In this document: positions 32,030-45,172 of the stretch, piece by piece
How the letters are laid out: each line of letters starts with the position of its first letter
Numbering within the stretch: the first letter of the stretch is position 1
Source of the DNA: Hydrogenophaga sp040372165
GTDB taxonomy: Bacteria; Pseudomonadota; Gammaproteobacteria; Burkholderiales; Burkholderiaceae_C
Assembly (NCBI RefSeq): GCF_040372165.1
Contig: NZ_BAABWG010000001.1
Span: 496,001-560,000 of the forward strand
Direction of reading: 5' to 3'
Length of the DNA: 64,000 nucleotides
Made by a program: the position numbers and the translations under genes
Notes under the pieces: generated by a model
Databases searched by the model: none
Told to the model about the DNA's origin: nothing
Seen by the model: only the letters and a program-made list of their open reading frames with translations

Positions 32030-33016
32030 TTACAGCCCGAGCAGTGCTTTCGCGCGCATTTGCTCTTCAGGTTTGAACTGCTGCGCCATGTACTGTTCAA
32101 TGGCTTGTTGCCGCTGGGCATCTGACAATTCAGCTGCTTGCGCCAGTTCCCCCAAGGCTGCTCGGGCTGCTTGCAGACGCACCTGCCAAGCGGCTTCTTC
32201 TTGGTCGAGGGCCTCTAGCCTTTGCGCGGCTGCGGTTCCCAGCGCAGCCTCTCTCTGACGAAACCTATCGGCGGCATCTGCCGATGGGTCTGCATCCAGA
32301 AGCTGGCGGGGGCTTGGCTCTGCCGGGCTGGATGGTGCGGCGTTGGTCGTCATTGCCTGAACACGATCGACCAAAGCCTGTTCTTCGTCAGCGTAAAAAG
32401 CCCTTGCCCATTGAGGCCCGAGCGCTGCTGCGCGCAGCCGCTGCAGGCGTTGCAGCTCGGCCAGCCAGGACTGCGGATTTTGCAAATCCACCCGCGTCTC
32501 TCCCACACTGGCCAGCAGCTTCACATAGGCGTCCCACTGAGTCAGCACGGTCTGTGCGCCGGCCTCGCCCAGGTCTGTGGCGGCGAGGTGCTGAACCAGT
32601 GCGCGCAACTCTTCCAGCGTGGCTTCGCCTTGGGTGGTGAGGAGCTGATCAAAGCGCTGCCTTAGCGCCAGTGAAGGGTGCAACTGCTGGCCGTCCCAGT
32701 GGCCCCAACCGCCGTCAAGCGATGCGCCGCGCAGAGAGCCGTCTTCCATCAGCCGCTGACGCACGCCTTCGACATCCACACCGGCCGCCGTCGCGCCCGA
32801 CTCGCTGCCCGTGGGGCCTTCCTCAGTGGCACCGCTGCCGGCCGACAGCAACGACCATCCTTGTGGGGTGGTGTTCGATGGAGCGGTCGGCGAGTGTGAG
32901 GCTGGCTGTGATGACGGTGGACGCGATGTCCACCATATGGTCAATGCCAGACTCAGAGCCAGGGCCACGCCCGTCAGTCCGACGCGCGGCAAGGGCTGTT
33001 GAGGTGAGTCGCTCAC
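32030..33016 (-). CDS. lifO: Lipase foldase (lipase-specific chaperone)
   Basis: 328 residues from a GTG whose GTGA overlaps the lipase stop codon, so the two are translationally coupled. An N-terminal transmembrane anchor (VGLTGVALALSLALTIWW) is followed by a Ser/Pro/Thr-rich linker and an all-helical periplasmic domain. The foldase motif RxxFD reads LRQRFDQLLTTQGE (near residue 130 of this start). The steric chaperone folds the cognate secreted lipase in the periplasm before type II secretion. A longer frame upstream lies inside the lipase gene and is not used. Confidence 0.92.
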   Translation of the reverse strand: MSDSPQQPLPRVGLTGVALALSLALTIWWTSRPPSSQPASHSPTAPSNTTPQGWSLLSAGSGATEEGPTGSESGATAAGVDVEGVRQRLMEDGSLRGASLDGGWGHWDGQQLHPSLALRQRFDQLLTTQGEATLEELRALVQHLAATDLGEAGAQTVLTQWDAYVKLLASVGETRVDLQNPQSWLAELQRLQRLRAAALGPQWARAFYADEEQALVDRVQAMTTNAAPSSPAEPSPRQLLDADPSADAADRFRQREAALGTAAAQRLEALDQEEAAWQVRLQAARAALGELAQAAELSDAQRQQAIEQYMAQQFKPEEQMRAKALLGL

Positions 33017-33951
33017 AGGCCAGCGTTTTTCAGGCGGTTGGCCTGGGTGCGGTAGAACGAGACGGGGCTGGGCGTGAACAGGCCGCGCAGCCCGAAGGTC
33101 TGGTTCACTTCGTCCAGGTGGTTCCAGGGGTAGTTGTCGCGCAGCACCGAACCCCAGTGCGACGAGCACCGCTCCACCAGGCCGTCATTGGCTTTGCCAA
33201 CGAACAGCACGCCCGTCAGGCCCAGGGCGCTGTCGGGGTCGAAGATGTTGGTGACCACCGAAGTCCCACCGGCCGAGTAGTAGCGCACGCCGTTGGCGAT
33301 GGCCGGGCCTTCTCCGCAACTGCTGCCGGGAGCGCCAGCAGGAAAACGCTGGTTGAAGCGTGCCGCGCCGCTGGTGGTGAGCGATGTCATGGCGGCAACC
33401 GCATCTTGGGGCAGGGTGCTTCCGCCAGAGAAGGCGCTGATGATGCTGGCCAGGCCATTGAAAATGGCGCCCGCCACGTTGGTGGTGCCGGTCAGGTCGG
33501 TCGCGGCCTGGATGGTGTCGGCCACTGCTGATCCCTTGTGTGGCGTGCCGACGGTGGTGACCGAAGCCACCAGCGACGGGTCCACCGCTGCCACATAGCG
33601 AATCGACTGGCCGCCATGGCTGTGGCCGATCAGGTTGAACTTCTGGTAGCCATAAGCGGCTTTCAGGCGACGCAACTCCGACAGCAATTGCTCGCCCCGG
33701 ACTTCGCTGGCGTTGGCCGCCGACTGCTGTGTGGCGATGACGGTGGCGCCACTTCGCCGCAGCTCGCTGGCCACGCCGTGGAAATAGTTGATGGGCCCGA
33801 CCGAATCAAAGCCAAACAGGCCATGTACCAGCACGATGGGATAGCGGGTTTGGGTATAGGTATCGGCCGCGAGTGCCGGGGTGGAGGCCAGTGTGGCGGC
33901 TGCGGCGAGGCCGAGCGCCATCAGGCCTTGGCGAAGGCGATGTCGAATCAT
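33013..33951 (-). CDS. lipA: Secreted triacylglycerol lipase (family I)
   Basis: 312 residues. Signal peptide about 1-29 (LGLAAAATLASTPALA). The oxyanion region is YPIVLVHGLFGFD, the nucleophile elbow GHSHGG, the acid KANDGLVE, and the histidine WNHLDEV. Two Cys (SSCGEG and VERCSSHW) are placed to form the single disulfide of Pseudomonas/Burkholderia family I lipases. It hydrolyses long-chain triacylglycerols outside the cell after foldase-assisted folding. GAGGAG precedes the ATG. A palindrome at 34033-34048, about 80 bp upstream, may bind a TetR-type regulator. Confidence 0.95.
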   Translation of the reverse strand: MIRHRLRQGLMALGLAAAATLASTPALAADTYTQTRYPIVLVHGLFGFDSVGPINYFHGVASELRRSGATVIATQQSAANASEVRGEQLLSELRRLKAAYGYQKFNLIGHSHGGQSIRYVAAVDPSLVASVTTVGTPHKGSAVADTIQAATDLTGTTNVAGAIFNGLASIISAFSGGSTLPQDAVAAMTSLTTSGAARFNQRFPAGAPGSSCGEGPAIANGVRYYSAGGTSVVTNIFDPDSALGLTGVLFVGKANDGLVERCSSHWGSVLRDNYPWNHLDEVNQTFGLRGLFTPSPVSFYRTQANRLKNAGL

Positions 33952-34032
33952 GGGGTGTGTCTCCTCGTTGTTCCACGGTCTCGACCATTCGCTTCTTTTG
34001 CCTGTTCCAAATGTCGAACCGCGAACAAATTA

Positions 34033-34048
34033 GAACGAACGGTCGTTC
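34033..34048. promoter_or_regulatory. Palindromic operator candidate of the lipase operon
   Basis: GAACGA-ACGG-TCGTTC: two six-base arms, four-base spacer, in the promoter region of lipA-lifO. The shape suits a TetR-family dimer. No regulator gene is adjacent. Confidence 0.5.
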
Positions 34049-34144
34049 GAAAAAACAGAGGGTTTATCCGCAGTGGATCGAGCGCTTGCCAGTGCTGATG
34101 GTTGCGCTCGCACAGCAGGAGCGCCCAGGAGAGTCAGATGAAAA

Positions 34145-35221
34145 TCAGGCCGAGCAGTTGCTTCGCAAGTCAGCCAGAAGCAGGTCAACGTCAGCCTCGG
34201 ACGTGTCCCAGGAACACATGAAGCGGCAACCACCACCCGCGATGAACTGGTAGAACCGCCAGCCTTTGTCGCGCAGCGCCTTCGCGGTGGCTTCGCTCAT
34301 GTGCAGAAACACCGAGTTGGCCTGCGGCGCATGGGTACAGTCCACGCCCGCAATGTCTTGCACGCCCGCATGCAGACGCTGCGCCATGGCATTGGCCCGG
34401 CCAGCGTTGCGCAACCAGACACCTTCTTCGAGCAAGCCCAGCCAGGGGGCGGAGATGAAGCGCATCTTGGAGGCGAGTTGCCCGGCTTGCTTGACGCGGT
34501 AGGCGAAGTCTTCCGAGAGCTTGCGGTCAAAAAACACCACCGCTTCGCCAACCGGCAAGCCGTTCTTGGTACCGCCAAAGCACAGCACATCCACGCCGAC
34601 CTTCCAGGTGATGTCGCCCGGATGGCAGCCCAGGCTGGCCACGGCGTTGGCAAATCGCGCGCCATCCATGTGGATGCGCAGACGGTGTTCGCGCGCCTTG
34701 GCGGTCACGGCCTTGAGTTCGTCCAGGCCGTAAACCGTGCCCAGCTCGGTGGCCTGCGTGATGCTGACCACTTTCGGCTTGGGATAGTGGATGTCGCTGC
34801 GCTTGGTGACGAGTTGCTCAATGCCTTCCGGCGTGAGCTTGCCCTGGCGCGCCGCCTGACTTTCGCTCTCGGCGATCAACAGCTTGGAACCGTTCGAGAA
34901 GAACTCAGGCCCGCCGCATTCGTCGGTCTCAATGTGGGCGACGGGTGAGCAGATCACCGAGTGATAGCTTTGGCACAAAGACGCCAGCGCCAGGGAGTTG
35001 GCCGCCGTGCCGTTGAACACGAAGTACACATCGCAATCGGTGTCAAACAGCTCGCGCATGCGGTCCGAGACTTTTTGGGTCCAGACATCTTCGCCGTAAG
35101 CCGGCTGTGGCCCGCTGCTGTTCGCCTCGGCCAGCCAGTGCATGGCTTCGCCACACATGCCGGCGTAGTTGTCGCTGGCGAAGTGCTGTCGAGAAGGATT
35201 GGCCTGGCTATTGGTGGGCAC
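34145..35221 (-). CDS. ltaE: Low-specificity L-threonine aldolase
   Basis: 358 residues, PLP fold-type I. It cleaves threonine or allo-threonine to glycine and acetaldehyde in the cytosol. The PLP lysine lies in DVLCFGGTKNGLPVGEAVVF; other family marks are FNGTAANSLALASL, HMDGARFANA and the N-terminal FASDNYAGMCGEAM. The GTG start is chosen because GAAGAA precedes it and the frame upstream runs into gcvP. It follows gcvP by 20 bp in the same direction, so it is the last gene of the glycine-cleavage operon and feeds glycine into it. Confidence 0.92.
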   Translation of the reverse strand: MPTNSQANPSRQHFASDNYAGMCGEAMHWLAEANSSGPQPAYGEDVWTQKVSDRMRELFDTDCDVYFVFNGTAANSLALASLCQSYHSVICSPVAHIETDECGGPEFFSNGSKLLIAESESQAARQGKLTPEGIEQLVTKRSDIHYPKPKVVSITQATELGTVYGLDELKAVTAKAREHRLRIHMDGARFANAVASLGCHPGDITWKVGVDVLCFGGTKNGLPVGEAVVFFDRKLSEDFAYRVKQAGQLASKMRFISAPWLGLLEEGVWLRNAGRANAMAQRLHAGVQDIAGVDCTHAPQANSVFLHMSEATAKALRDKGWRFYQFIAGGGCRFMCSWDTSEADVDLLLADLRSNCSA

Positions 35222-35241
35222 GATGTGTTCTTCGTTCAAGT

Positions 35242-38154
<2,913 letters not shown>

Positions 38155-38309
38155 GGCGATACCTTGGAGAAAGGTGAGGGCAGGTGGCGCGCGCTACCGA
38201 TAGCGGATAGCACAGGCAACACATCTGGCAGGCAATTGGCAAATCAAGGACCGAGCATCACAGGCGCCAGGCAAGGCGACCGCCGGTCCGGGTTTCCCGG
38301 CCGGCCACG

Positions 38310-38353
38310 TCGCGCCCCCTTGAGGGGGACGCGCGCAGCGCGGCGGGGGTGGC
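38310..38353. repeat. GC-rich REP-like element, copy A
   Basis: CCCCCT-TGA-GGGGG-type hairpin (38315-38328) followed by GCGCGCAGCGCGGCGGGGGT, lying between gcvH and gcvP. A related sequence stands between gcvT and gcvH. Similar intergenic elements are familiar in Comamonadaceae. Confidence 0.55.
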
Positions 38354-38358
38354 CTCTA

Positions 38359-38730
38359 TCAACTGTTCTTCAGGAGCTCGTCGTAAGCGGTGGCGTCCAT
38401 CAGCGCGTCGACTTGCGAAGCGTCCGACAGCTTGACCTTGAAGAACCAGCCGGCGGCGAGTGGATCGGTGTTGGCCAGGGCCGGGTCGTCGCGCAGGGCT
38501 TCGTTCACTTCGACGATTTGGCCCGAGATGGGCATGTACACGTCGGCAGCGGCCTTGACGGACTCCACCACGCCGGCCACTTCCTTCTGATCAAAGGTCT
38601 TGCCCACTTCGGGCAGATCCACAAACACCACATCGCCCAGGGCGTCTTGCGCGTGGACGGTGATGCCGACCGTGGCGATATCGCCTTCAACGGTGATCCA
38701 TTCGTGGTCTTCGGTGTACTTGGTGGTCAT
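38359..38730 (-). CDS. gcvH: Glycine cleavage system H protein
   Basis: 123 residues, all of the small lipoyl carrier. MTTKYTEDHEWITVEGDIAT starts it; the lipoylated lysine is in VVESVKAAADVYMP; the C-terminal part reads NTDPLAAGWFFKVKLSD. It shuttles the aminomethyl arm between GcvP, GcvT and the dihydrolipoyl dehydrogenase. GGAG precedes the ATG; the frame upstream is not coding. Middle gene of the gcvTHP operon. Confidence 0.97.
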   Translation of the reverse strand: MTTKYTEDHEWITVEGDIATVGITVHAQDALGDVVFVDLPEVGKTFDQKEVAGVVESVKAAADVYMPISGQIVEVNEALRDDPALANTDPLAAGWFFKVKLSDASQVDALMDATAYDELLKNS

Positions 38731-38783
38731 GTGGGGCTCCGGTGAAAAAGGTTGAGATGAAAACGGTGTGTTTGCTTTGCAGC

Positions 38784-38827
38784 TTCCCTTATCCAGGGGG
38801 AGCCTCGAAGCGGCGCGGGGGTCAACC
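38784..38827. repeat. GC-rich REP-like element, copy B
   Basis: CTTCCCTTATCCAGGGGGAG followed by CCTCGAAGCGGCGCGGGG, overlapping the gcvT stop codon. It resembles copy A in layout (short C/G hairpin, then GCG-rich arm, then GGGGT). Confidence 0.45.
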
Positions 38828-39988
38828 CCGGTAGTAGTGGTTCGGCACAAACGGCATCGCCGTCACTTCCATGGGCACGACTTTGCCGCGCACGATGGCG
38901 TTGATGCGGGTACCGACGGCGGCATGCTCAGGGTTCACGTAGCCCATGGCCACTGGTTTCTCTGCGCTGGGGCCGAGCAAGCCGCTGGTGACTTCGCCGA
39001 TGCTCTGGCCGTCGGTGCTTTGCAGCTCGGTGTGTTCGCGCACCGGAATGCGCTCCAGCGCCACCAGGCCGACACGCTTGCGGGGCAGGGCCTCGGTGCC
39101 GTCGAGCTGGGCCAGTACGCGCGCAGCGCCCGGGAAGCCGCCGGCGCGCTCGCCACCGGTGCGGCGAACCTTTTGCATGGCCCAGTTCAGCGCGGCTTCC
39201 ACTGGTGTCGTGGTGCCGTCGATGTCATTGCCATACAGGCACAGGCCGGCTTCCAGGCGCAGCGAGTTGCGGGCGCCCAGGCCGATGGCCTCGACTTCCG
39301 GCTCGGCCAGCAATGCGCGGGCGAACGCTTCGGCGGCATCGGCCGGCAAGGAGATCTCAAAGCCGTCTTCGCCGGTGTAGCCGCTGCGGGTGACGTAGAG
39401 ATCCGCACCGTTCCAGGTGGCGGGCATGCCGGTCATGAAAACGAGTTTTTCAACGCCGGGGAGCAGTTGCTGCAGGGCATCCACGGCCTTGGGGCCTTGA
39501 AGCGCCAGCAGGGCGCGGTCGAACTGTTCGGTGATGGTGCAGCGGCTGCCGATGCGCTCACGAATGTGGGCAATGTCGCCGTGCTTGCAGGCGCCGTTCA
39601 CGATAACAAAGATCTCTTGACCCCCACGCTCCCCGACTGAATGTGGGTCGCTACCCCGGTTCACGAACATCAGGTCGTCGATGATGCCGCCTTCGTCGTT
39701 GAGCAACAGGCCATAGCGCTGCTTGTTCACGCCCAGGCCCATCACGTCCACCGGCATCAGGCTTTCAAACGCTGCGGCGGCATCGGGGCCGGAGAGCGTG
39801 AGCTGGCCCATATGGGAGACGTCGAACAGGCCGGCCGATGCGCGGGTGTGATGGTGTTCCTTGAGCACGCCGAGCGGATATTGCACGGGCATGGAATAGC
39901 CGGCAAACGGCACCATGCGGGCACCTAGCTCCAGATGCAGGGCGTTCAAGGGGGTGGTCAGCAGATCGGTGGCGGCGGTGTCAGACAT
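38822..39988 (-). CDS. gcvT: Glycine cleavage system aminomethyltransferase (T protein)
   Basis: 388 residues from the ATG at 39988 (MSDTAATDLLTTPLNALH). It transfers the C1 unit from aminomethyl-lipoyl-GcvH to tetrahydrofolate, releasing ammonia. Family motifs are VPFAGYSMPVQY, GLFDVSHMGQ (with the catalytic Asp region), RTGYTGEDGFEI-like RSGYTGEDGFEISL and the C-terminal RGKVVPMEV. It is the first gene of the operon, 78 bp downstream of the second aptamer of the glycine riboswitch. A distant AGGAC serves as ribosome site. Confidence 0.97.
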   Translation of the reverse strand: MSDTAATDLLTTPLNALHLELGARMVPFAGYSMPVQYPLGVLKEHHHTRASAGLFDVSHMGQLTLSGPDAAAAFESLMPVDVMGLGVNKQRYGLLLNDEGGIIDDLMFVNRGSDPHSVGERGGQEIFVIVNGACKHGDIAHIRERIGSRCTITEQFDRALLALQGPKAVDALQQLLPGVEKLVFMTGMPATWNGADLYVTRSGYTGEDGFEISLPADAAEAFARALLAEPEVEAIGLGARNSLRLEAGLCLYGNDIDGTTTPVEAALNWAMQKVRRTGGERAGGFPGAARVLAQLDGTEALPRKRVGLVALERIPVREHTELQSTDGQSIGEVTSGLLGPSAEKPVAMGYVNPEHAAVGTRINAIVRGKVVPMEVTAMPFVPNHYYRG

Positions 39989-40065
39989 GGGCTGGCAGTG
40001 TCCTGAATGAGGGTTGAGCAGAGGGCGTGTCTTGACGCCTGCACAAAACACTTGTGCGCTGCCCC

Positions 40066-40268
40066 ACTGTCCGCTTTACCTGAGAGATTCACACGGGCGA
40101 TACCGCATTTGCTCCTTCGGTGGGCAACGCAGGGGTTGCCTCTCTCCAGCCGGGGACACCTCCATTGACGGCGATCAACGGGGGTGTTTGCCAGTCCTTT
40201 TGCCTGAGCGTTCAGTTGCTGCGCCTTCGGCGGCCGTCGCACCAAGGCGATGGCTCTCTCCTGACAAT
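40066..40268 (-). ncRNA. Tandem glycine riboswitch (gcvT motif)
   Basis: On the minus strand two aptamers follow each other. The first runs from about 40268 to 40193 with GGAGAGAGCC, CCGCCGAAGGCGCA and CTCAGGCAAAAGGACTG. The second runs from about 40151 to 40066 with CTGGAGAGAGGC, CACCGAAGGAGCAAA and CTCTCAGGTAAAGCGGACAG. These are the conserved strands of gcvT glycine aptamers. Located 5' of gcvT, it should turn on the cleavage operon when glycine is high. No separate terminator hairpin is obvious between it and gcvT, so the switch may act at translation initiation. Confidence 0.93.
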
Positions 40269-40312
40269 CCCGTAGTGTAGCGGATGCCGGGTCGGGAATC
40301 CAGAGCAGCTGC

Positions 40313-41629
40313 TTAACGTCTGGACGTGGTGGCCCAGTTCGGATGACTGATCTTGAACCTGTCCCGGACATGGTCCATGTGCTCGCGAAGCGTGTACCAG
40401 CGATCCACATAGTCGTCCGGGAAGTCCATTCCGGTGACTTGTCGCTCGAGTGCCTCGAGGCGCTGCATCAAGGGGCGCAAGTCTTTGGTGTTGGCATCTT
40501 CGGCCTGGATCAGTTCTTCCTCCAGAAACTTCAGCTCTCCGTAAAAGTGCTGAAGGATGGCGTCCACCCGCCCCTGGAAGAACCTGGGAGCTCGCGTGAA
40601 AATAAAGGCCGTGGCGAAGGCCAGCGGCACCAGGAGAAACAGCATCAACTGTGTCCACTGGGCTGTGCGATATGGCAGGACGGACTCCAGCCAGGGCTTG
40701 TTACCCCGGAACGCTTCACTGGCAACGCCAGAAACCGGGTAATCGCTTCCCAGCGTGGTGGGGTAGTCACCCTGGCGCTCCAGAAATCCGCCCATCACAT
40801 GCAGCTCGGATGCGACGTTGATCAAGGCTCGCTGAAGGGCAGGATGCAGGCCTGTTCGGGCTACCAGATGGGTCTGGGTGACCAGGGTGGGAAGGTCGGA
40901 CTCGGGCAGGTTGGCCCTGAGCTCGATGGACCCTTGCGGCATCACGACAGCGCGCAGGCGTGCATCTCTGGACGAGAGGGCCGCTGCGCGGTCGATCCCC
41001 AGCACATGGGCATTGGGCAGGCGCACCAGCGTGGCGGCCGTTTGCGACGAGCCGGTGGCCACATGAATGACGGCGTCAATCTCGCCTTTGGAGAATGCGC
41101 TGATGGCGGCATTGCCAACCAGGGGCAGCAGGGTGATCTCGCCAGGCTGAATCCGAAGATGCTGCATGAGCAGCAATGCGGCTCGCTGATTGGACGAATC
41201 CTCGACCGATACAGCCAGTGTCTTCTGACGAAGGTCGTCGGCAGAGTAGATGCCCTCCCGCGCGACGACCCAGACGATTTCGTGGCCCACGACAGCCAGC
41301 GCCTCGACCTGGGATGCCTGTGTGGCGTACAGGCCTTGCGCGAAGGTCACGTCGATCTGGCTGTCTTCGTTCTTCATGGCATAGAGCGGGTCCTGTGGCC
41401 GCTCGTGCGTGACGATGCGCACTTCGATCCCCATGGCCTCCAGGCGTTGCGCGTAGGCACGGGCCAGGCGCAGGTAGCTGCTTTGAGCAGGCCCGGTACC
41501 GATGGTCACGCTCCGTGGGGGGATTGGCTCCCACCAACGAAGTGCCGTAGCGACAAAGAGAAGCAGCAGAGCGAGAAACGGCAGATACAGGAGCCACCAT
41601 CTCCGGCGGTAAAGCATGAGCAGCTTCAT
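40313..41629 (-). CDS. Membrane-tethered TAXI-family binding protein, copy 2
   Basis: 438 residues. An N-terminal membrane anchor (WWLLYLPFLALLLLFVATAL) replaces a cleavable signal. A periplasmic TAXI-like domain follows (SVTIGTGPAQSSYLRLARAYA). A second transmembrane helix around residues 330-350 (LMLFLLVPLAFATAFIF) and a cytosolic, charged helical C-terminus complete it (FFQGRVDAILQHFYGELKFLEEELIQ). It starts at an ATGA overlap with the paralogue upstream. No TRAP permease is nearby, so the pair may be ligand sensors rather than transporter parts. The function is inferred from architecture only. Confidence 0.83.
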   Translation of the reverse strand: MKLLMLYRRRWWLLYLPFLALLLLFVATALRWWEPIPPRSVTIGTGPAQSSYLRLARAYAQRLEAMGIEVRIVTHERPQDPLYAMKNEDSQIDVTFAQGLYATQASQVEALAVVGHEIVWVVAREGIYSADDLRQKTLAVSVEDSSNQRAALLLMQHLRIQPGEITLLPLVGNAAISAFSKGEIDAVIHVATGSSQTAATLVRLPNAHVLGIDRAAALSSRDARLRAVVMPQGSIELRANLPESDLPTLVTQTHLVARTGLHPALQRALINVASELHVMGGFLERQGDYPTTLGSDYPVSGVASEAFRGNKPWLESVLPYRTAQWTQLMLFLLVPLAFATAFIFTRAPRFFQGRVDAILQHFYGELKFLEEELIQAEDANTKDLRPLMQRLEALERQVTGMDFPDDYVDRWYTLREHMDHVRDRFKISHPNWATTSRR

Positions 41630-42945
41630 CGGCCTCTGTACCTCCTCAGATAGGTGCGCACATACGCGACGTGCTGATGCAGCGTGAACCAGCGATGGGC
41701 CAGCTCGGGCGGGAGCTTGATGGTAGACAGTGCTCTCTCGAGCTCCTTGAGGCGCGAGTTGATGCGGCTCATTTCCAGGCCGCCCGCTTCCAGAAGATTC
41801 TCGCGCAAGTCATTTTCGATGAAGCGCAGCTCCCCGTACCAGCGGCTGATGCGGCCTTCCAGCACGAGACGGATCCAGGCAGGGATCACGGCCATCAGCA
41901 GCCCGGTGATCAGGAAAACCGGAAGCCCGATGAGCAGAACACGCTGCAAGACCTGGGCGACCTTGAAGGGCAGGTGTGCTTCCATCCAGCCCAGGCCACT
42001 GGTCATGACCGTTCGTGACTCGGGCGAGGAGGGGAAGTCGGCAAAGCGGATGCTTGGCAATTCGCCCTGGCGATGGAATACGCCTTCTCCGCTGTGGATG
42101 GTGGTGGCGATGGAGGTGATCGTGCGGATCAGGGCAGGGTCGAGATCATGGCGGGCCACCAGGTGGGTGGGGGTGGTCAGGACGGACGTATCGATGGCGG
42201 GCCTGTCGGGCCCCAGCGCATCCTGCGCGAGCAACCGGTGACTGAGGTAGTTGTTCCGCTCGACAATCGCTCCCGTTTGCTCGAGTGCGGCCAGGCGAGC
42301 CCGAGGGCGCTTGAGCAGGGACTGGATCATGGGGGCGCCGGGCGAGGCGACGGCAAAAACCGCGTCGACCAGGCCGTCATCGAGCGCTTCGACTGCGGCC
42401 TGACCCGTCAAATCCATCAAAGTCAGGTCGTTGGCCGGTACGTCGGTTTGCTTGAGCAGGCGCATGAAGAGCACTCTGTGCCCGCTGCCCTCCGGACCAA
42501 TGGCGACGCGTTTTCCTGTGAGCTGGATCAGGTCGGTGATGGCCACATCCGGTGTGAACAGCCAGAGACCTTCAAAGTCCACTGTGGCCATGGTCACGAC
42601 GCGCCCCTGGGCTTCCGGCGGGGCATCAAAGGCCGACCAGCCAAACCCCCCTTGTACGAAAGCCAGATCTGCCGCTGGTGGAGCGGAGCGGATGCGGTCG
42701 AGGTTTTGCTCAGACCCGGCCGAGCCCAGCACTTCGGCTTCAATGCCGCGTTCTGCCAGGGCCTGCGCATATCGGTTCGCATAGGCCTGATAGGCCCCGT
42801 CCGGGATACCTGCCGAGATCACCAGCTGGGCTTTCGGCATGGGGTAGATCTTCCACCAGACCAGCAGGCACACGCCCAGGGCCAGCAGCATCAAGGGCAA
42901 GCGAATCAGTGGCCAGCGAAGGTGGTACAGCTTGGCAAGCGTCAT
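41626..42945 (-). CDS. Membrane-tethered TAXI-family binding protein, copy 1
   Basis: 439 residues, paralogue of the next gene with the same plan: N-terminal anchor (RWPLIRLPLMLLALGVCLLVWW), periplasmic TAXI-like domain beginning AQLVISAGIPDGAYQAYANRY, a transmembrane helix about residues 333-358 (LLIGLPVFLITGLLMAVI), and a cytosolic helical tail with RWYGELRFIENDLRENLLEA. Both end with a similar block, 'P...RWFTLHQHVAYVRTYLR' here and 'VDRWYTLREHMDHVRDRF' in the partner. The two overlap by 4 bp and are surely co-translated. No permease gene accompanies them. Confidence 0.83.
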   Translation of the reverse strand: MTLAKLYHLRWPLIRLPLMLLALGVCLLVWWKIYPMPKAQLVISAGIPDGAYQAYANRYAQALAERGIEAEVLGSAGSEQNLDRIRSAPPAADLAFVQGGFGWSAFDAPPEAQGRVVTMATVDFEGLWLFTPDVAITDLIQLTGKRVAIGPEGSGHRVLFMRLLKQTDVPANDLTLMDLTGQAAVEALDDGLVDAVFAVASPGAPMIQSLLKRPRARLAALEQTGAIVERNNYLSHRLLAQDALGPDRPAIDTSVLTTPTHLVARHDLDPALIRTITSIATTIHSGEGVFHRQGELPSIRFADFPSSPESRTVMTSGLGWMEAHLPFKVAQVLQRVLLIGLPVFLITGLLMAVIPAWIRLVLEGRISRWYGELRFIENDLRENLLEAGGLEMSRINSRLKELERALSTIKLPPELAHRWFTLHQHVAYVRTYLRRYRGR

Positions 42946-43057
42946 TTTCAGGCGGGGTCTCCCTGGTACCGATCAAGCATAGGGGTTTTTGGGCCATTGG
43001 CAAACCATATGACTACCCAATGGTTTGGAAATGGAGTGCGAAGTGCACACACAGGCG

Positions 43058-43084
43058 AAAAAAAGGCCGCTCAAGGCGGCCTTT
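43058..43084 (-). terminator. Rho-independent terminator of etfD gene
   Basis: Nine-base-pair stem AAAGGCCGC / GCGGCCTTT with a five-base loop; on the minus strand it is followed by seven T. It lies about 40 bp after the ETF-QO stop. Confidence 0.88.
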
Positions 43085-43122
43085 GCGATCGGTAGCCAGG
43101 AACATCCCGGCCAGGGCGGACT

Positions 43123-44811
<1,689 letters not shown>

Positions 44812-45172
44812 GGTCTCTAGCTCTCTAGCTTTGTCTGATTCGTTATTGGTTTGCCGGCTTGAGCCAGCCGCGCCAGCGCAGGGGCCGTTGTGGCTGTGCG
44901 CCTTGGAGGCCGGTCTCGTGGGTCAGCCGCCCTGGGAAAGTTTCATGTCAGGCGATTGGTGCATGTCTGACAGGTCAACTGGCGATTTTAGACGGGCTTG
45001 ACGGACAATGAGTGTCACCTATGGTGGTTCGCTGCCGTAGAGGCACGTATCTAATAGATGCCTGGTCATCTGATCGACACCCGATTCCCGCCCCGCGGGC
45101 TTGTCCGGCGCATCACGGAAAGCAGACTTCAAAGAACCTCAAGGCCCGAAGGGCAGCAAAACAGGAGCAGAA
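44812..45172. promoter_or_regulatory. Divergent intergenic region (ETF-QO / SDR)
   Basis: 361 bp without a gene. A possible + strand promoter for the SDR run is TTGACG (44998-45003) with TATGGT (45020-45025) at 16-bp spacing. Near the ETF-QO start CTCTAGCT is repeated twice (about 44815-44830). Confidence 0.35.
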
